In this document: piece by piece, positions 23,639 to 25,496 of the stretch
Layout: every line of letters starts with the position of its first letter
Numbering within the stretch: position 1 is the stretch's first letter
Assembly (NCBI GenBank): GCA_050014415.1
Contig: JBEKDJ010000027.1
Span: 1-25,496 of the forward strand
DNA from: JBEKDJ01 sp050014415
Lineage (GTDB): Bacteria; Desulfobacterota; BSN033; UBA1163
Length of the DNA: 25,496 nt
Direction of reading: 5' to 3'
Translations under genes and position numbers: made by a program
The notes under the pieces: model-generated
What the model saw: only the letters and a program-made list of their open reading frames with translations
What the model was told of the DNA's origin: nothing
Database searches by the model: none

Positions 23639-23708
23639 AGGGTAATTCGATTTTAGGGGTCTCAGGGGTGCAATGCAAAATCTTCTGTTCAAAAAGAGAA
23701 AAAAAGAC

Positions 23709-23738
23709 TTGACAAGCGACCCCGAAATTTGGTATTTA
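23709..23738 (+). promoter_or_regulatory. Possible promoter of the M23 peptidase gene
   Basis: TTGACA at 23709-23714 after an A-rich stretch, an 18-bp spacer and a weak TATTTA at 23733-23738, about 60 bp before the ATG. Confidence 0.45.
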
Positions 23739-23797
23739 GATCAGGCATCGTCGGGGACTGCTTCAACCTGGATTGGGGTGAAACAAGGAGGCTATCT

Positions 23798-24706
23798 ATG
23801 GATAAAGAATATTTTAATATTCTTGTCTTTGGCCACAAGACCTCCATGACACGGCATCTCAGGATACACAGGAAGACCTTCAAGATTGTGCTCTATCTCT
23901 TCGCTTTTGTTCTGCTTTTAACCACTTTCTTCTTTTGCGACTACATCCAGGTCAGGAAAAAGGCCTTTGAATTGAATCGGTTGCGTCAGGAGGCGCAGAC
24001 CCAGAAGTCCCAGATTCAGTTCTTCTCAGCGCGGATCGAAGACCTGGAAAAGCAACTCTCGAAATTGAAGGATTTTGACAAAAAGATTCGCATTATAGCC
24101 AATCTGGAGCGAGCTGGGGAGACGACTCCCATCATGGGGATGGGCGGACCATCCCCTTCTGATATTCGAGAGAAATTGAAGGGCGGAAACGGTGAGGACG
24201 GGCTGGTTCAACAAATGCGGACGGATATCGAGCGTCTCCAATCGGAGGCAGTGTCCAGGGAGGAGAGTCTTTCTGAGCTCGAGAAGCTGCTGCAGAACAA
24301 AAAGGAGATGTTGGCTCATACCCCTTCTATCTGGCCTGTGATGGGCTGGGTGACATCAAGTTTCGGTTTTCGAACCAATCCCTTTACCGGACTAACGCAG
24401 ATGCATGAAGGCATGGATATTTCAAATCGGGTGGGAAGCCTGGTCATTGCCCCTGCTTCCGGGATAGTTTCGGACACAGGTAATGACTATGCACACGGCA
24501 AATTCGTTGTCATCTCGCATGGATTCGGGATTACCACTCGCTACAACCATCTTAGTCAAGTCTTGGTAAGAGCCGGGCAGAAGGTGAACCGGAGTGACAA
24601 GATTGCTGAGGTTGGAAACACCGGACAATCGACAGGGCCCCATCTTCATTATGAGGTGAGGGTCAATGGCATTCCGATCAACCCAATGAGGTATATGTTA
24701 AATTAA
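23798..24706 (+). CDS. Membrane-anchored M23 (LytM-type) metallopeptidase
   Basis: A 302-aa protein with one N-terminal membrane segment (about residues 30-48), a coiled-coil stalk (about 55-100 and 137-172) and a C-terminal M23 domain (about 178-300). The zinc ligands are His203 and Asp207 in HEGMD and His284 in GPHLHYEV; His251 in RYNHL is the other active-site His. All key residues are present, so it should be an active endopeptidase acting on peptidoglycan cross-links in the periplasm. The ATG at 23798 follows AAGGAGG; an upstream in-frame ATG at 23729 lies inside the promoter-like region. It is alone on its transcript. Confidence 0.92.
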   Translation: MDKEYFNILVFGHKTSMTRHLRIHRKTFKIVLYLFAFVLLLTTFFFCDYIQVRKKAFELNRLRQEAQTQKSQIQFFSARIEDLEKQLSKLKDFDKKIRIIANLERAGETTPIMGMGGPSPSDIREKLKGGNGEDGLVQQMRTDIERLQSEAVSREESLSELEKLLQNKKEMLAHTPSIWPVMGWVTSSFGFRTNPFTGLTQMHEGMDISNRVGSLVIAPASGIVSDTGNDYAHGKFVVISHGFGITTRYNHLSQVLVRAGQKVNRSDKIAEVGNTGQSTGPHLHYEVRVNGIPINPMRYMLN

Positions 24707-24875
24707 TTGGTAAAAAGGTTCGAGGACTTAAGAGTTCAAGCGCTGGTTTCTTGGCGATCAACTTTCTGTAATTCTTGAGCATATCACTTGACTCCTCGAC
24801 CCTATAGAATCTTGTGAACCCTTCAATAGCTCACTGAGACAGATGTAAGCTACAATATGCCCTCCCCAAGAGGTC

Positions 24876-25496
24876 CTACCGCGGTCTCATCTCTGATGAA
24901 CCGAAAAAAGGAGATGTTTCCGGGAAATCTTCCTGTGATAGTTTCTTAATGAGATTCCATGCCCTTTCTTTTTCATCTTTTTGGGGGCCTCCCGGAGGGA
25001 CCTGTACGAAAGAGTGCAGTTTTCCCTTGGTGAATTGACCGCTTCCGGAAAGTTCAGCCCACAACACCGGAGCATAGCCTTTTTCTTTGCTGAGACTCAT
25101 TCCTCCATATGTGCAGAAGTTACCCAAGCTATAAGCAATCAACCTACCTTTGTATACTTCAATGGCCCGAGGGACATGGGGGCCGTGGCCAAGAATGAGA
25201 TCGGCCCCCCGGTCAATGGCACCATGGGCAAATTGGATGAGATTTCCCCTCGGTTTGCCGAAGAAGTATTCGAGCTCATTTTTTGTATGTAAGGCTGAGG
25301 AGCCTTCTTTTCCTCCATGAACTGAGACGATTAATAGATGGTATTTTTTTGAAAGCGAATCAATCTCCTCCCAGGCTTCCTCCAGCTTCACAATCGACCT
25401 AGGGGGTGATCCAAAGGAAACTGCCACTAAACCAACTTTTATTCCTCTGATATCAAACTCAGCCACTTCCCCTGCTTTGCTCGAATACCTGATCCC
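24876..25496 (-). CDS. CapA-family protein, 3' part (5' end outside window)
   Basis: The C-terminal 206 residues of a CapA/PgsA-like protein (poly-gamma-glutamate synthesis, metallophosphatase fold). The hallmark GHGPHVPRAIEVYKGRLIAY, followed by SLGNF, is present, preceded by VSVHGGKE. The frame runs off the right edge of the window without a start; the GTG at 25466 is internal. In this family the usual product is 350-400 aa, so about half is missing here. Some CapA members make capsule polymer, others are of unknown function. The gene is convergent with the M23 peptidase gene. Confidence 0.88.
   Translation of the reverse strand, partial: GIRYSSKAGEVAEFDIRGIKVGLVAVSFGSPPRSIVKLEEAWEEIDSLSKKYHLLIVSVHGGKEGSSALHTKNELEYFFGKPRGNLIQFAHGAIDRGADLILGHGPHVPRAIEVYKGRLIAYSLGNFCTYGGMSLSKEKGYAPVLWAELSGSGQFTKGKLHSFVQVPPGGPQKDEKERAWNLIKKLSQEDFPETSPFFGSSEMRPR

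Noticed and set aside
24718..24800. Inverted sequence pair (TCGAGGACTTAAG / CTTGACTCCTCGA) between M23 and CapA genes as a terminator
   Set aside because: The arms are imperfect and far apart with no T-run; it looks like another dispersed repeat remnant.

Overview
The window looks like a chromosomal piece of a Gram-negative anaerobe, most likely an uncultured deltaproteobacterium (Desulfobacterota, Syntrophobacterales-like). This is inferred from the gene content: an Mla lipid-transport operon, a Liv-type transporter mixed with catabolic enzymes, many dispersed palindromic repeats, and moderate GC. No rRNA, tRNA or CRISPR was seen.

Layout. (1) 1-1133: relics of a small two-gene insertion element (a DUF6788-like ORF broken by an in-frame TGA, and a truncated transposase) next to a perfect 15-bp inverted repeat, then non-coding sequence. 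(2) 1134-13413, minus strand: a Liv/HAAT-type ABC transporter cluster. In transcription order it runs livK-like binding protein, FAD flavoprotein, CocE-like hydrolase, livH, livM, livG, livF, from a strong sigma70-type promoter at 13528-13556. The enzymes inside the cluster suggest a non-amino-acid substrate that is imported and then oxidised or hydrolysed. (3) 8269-12186: a complete-looking 3,918-bp IS1595-family transposon inserted between livK and the flavoprotein. It has 25-bp terminal inverted repeats (23/25 match) and a perfect 8-bp target duplication (TTTAAATA). Besides the transposase it carries four tightly coupled cargo genes: a 266-aa protein with an OB-like segment, a PIN-domain protein, a 49-aa basic protein, and a beta-class DNA methyltransferase fused to an Mrr/PD-(D/E)XK-like nuclease domain. 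This defence-like module on a transposon is the most interesting part of the window. (4) 13915-16106: a ThiS-ThiF fusion and a divergent alanine racemase. (5) 16464-20859, plus strand: mlaE-mlaF-mlaD followed by a secreted protein built from about 18 aromatic-proline repeats. (6) 20994-25496: fabH, pmbA/tldE-like, a membrane-anchored M23 peptidase, and (minus strand) the 3' part of a CapA-family gene.

How the parts work together. The Liv genes form one import and catabolism unit that the transposon has split. All transposon genes point the same way as the Liv genes and no terminator is visible at the exit end, so the transposon promoter could still transcribe the downstream Liv genes. The plus-strand half is mostly cell-envelope biology: Mla lipid trafficking, fatty-acid initiation, cell-wall hydrolysis and D-alanine supply.
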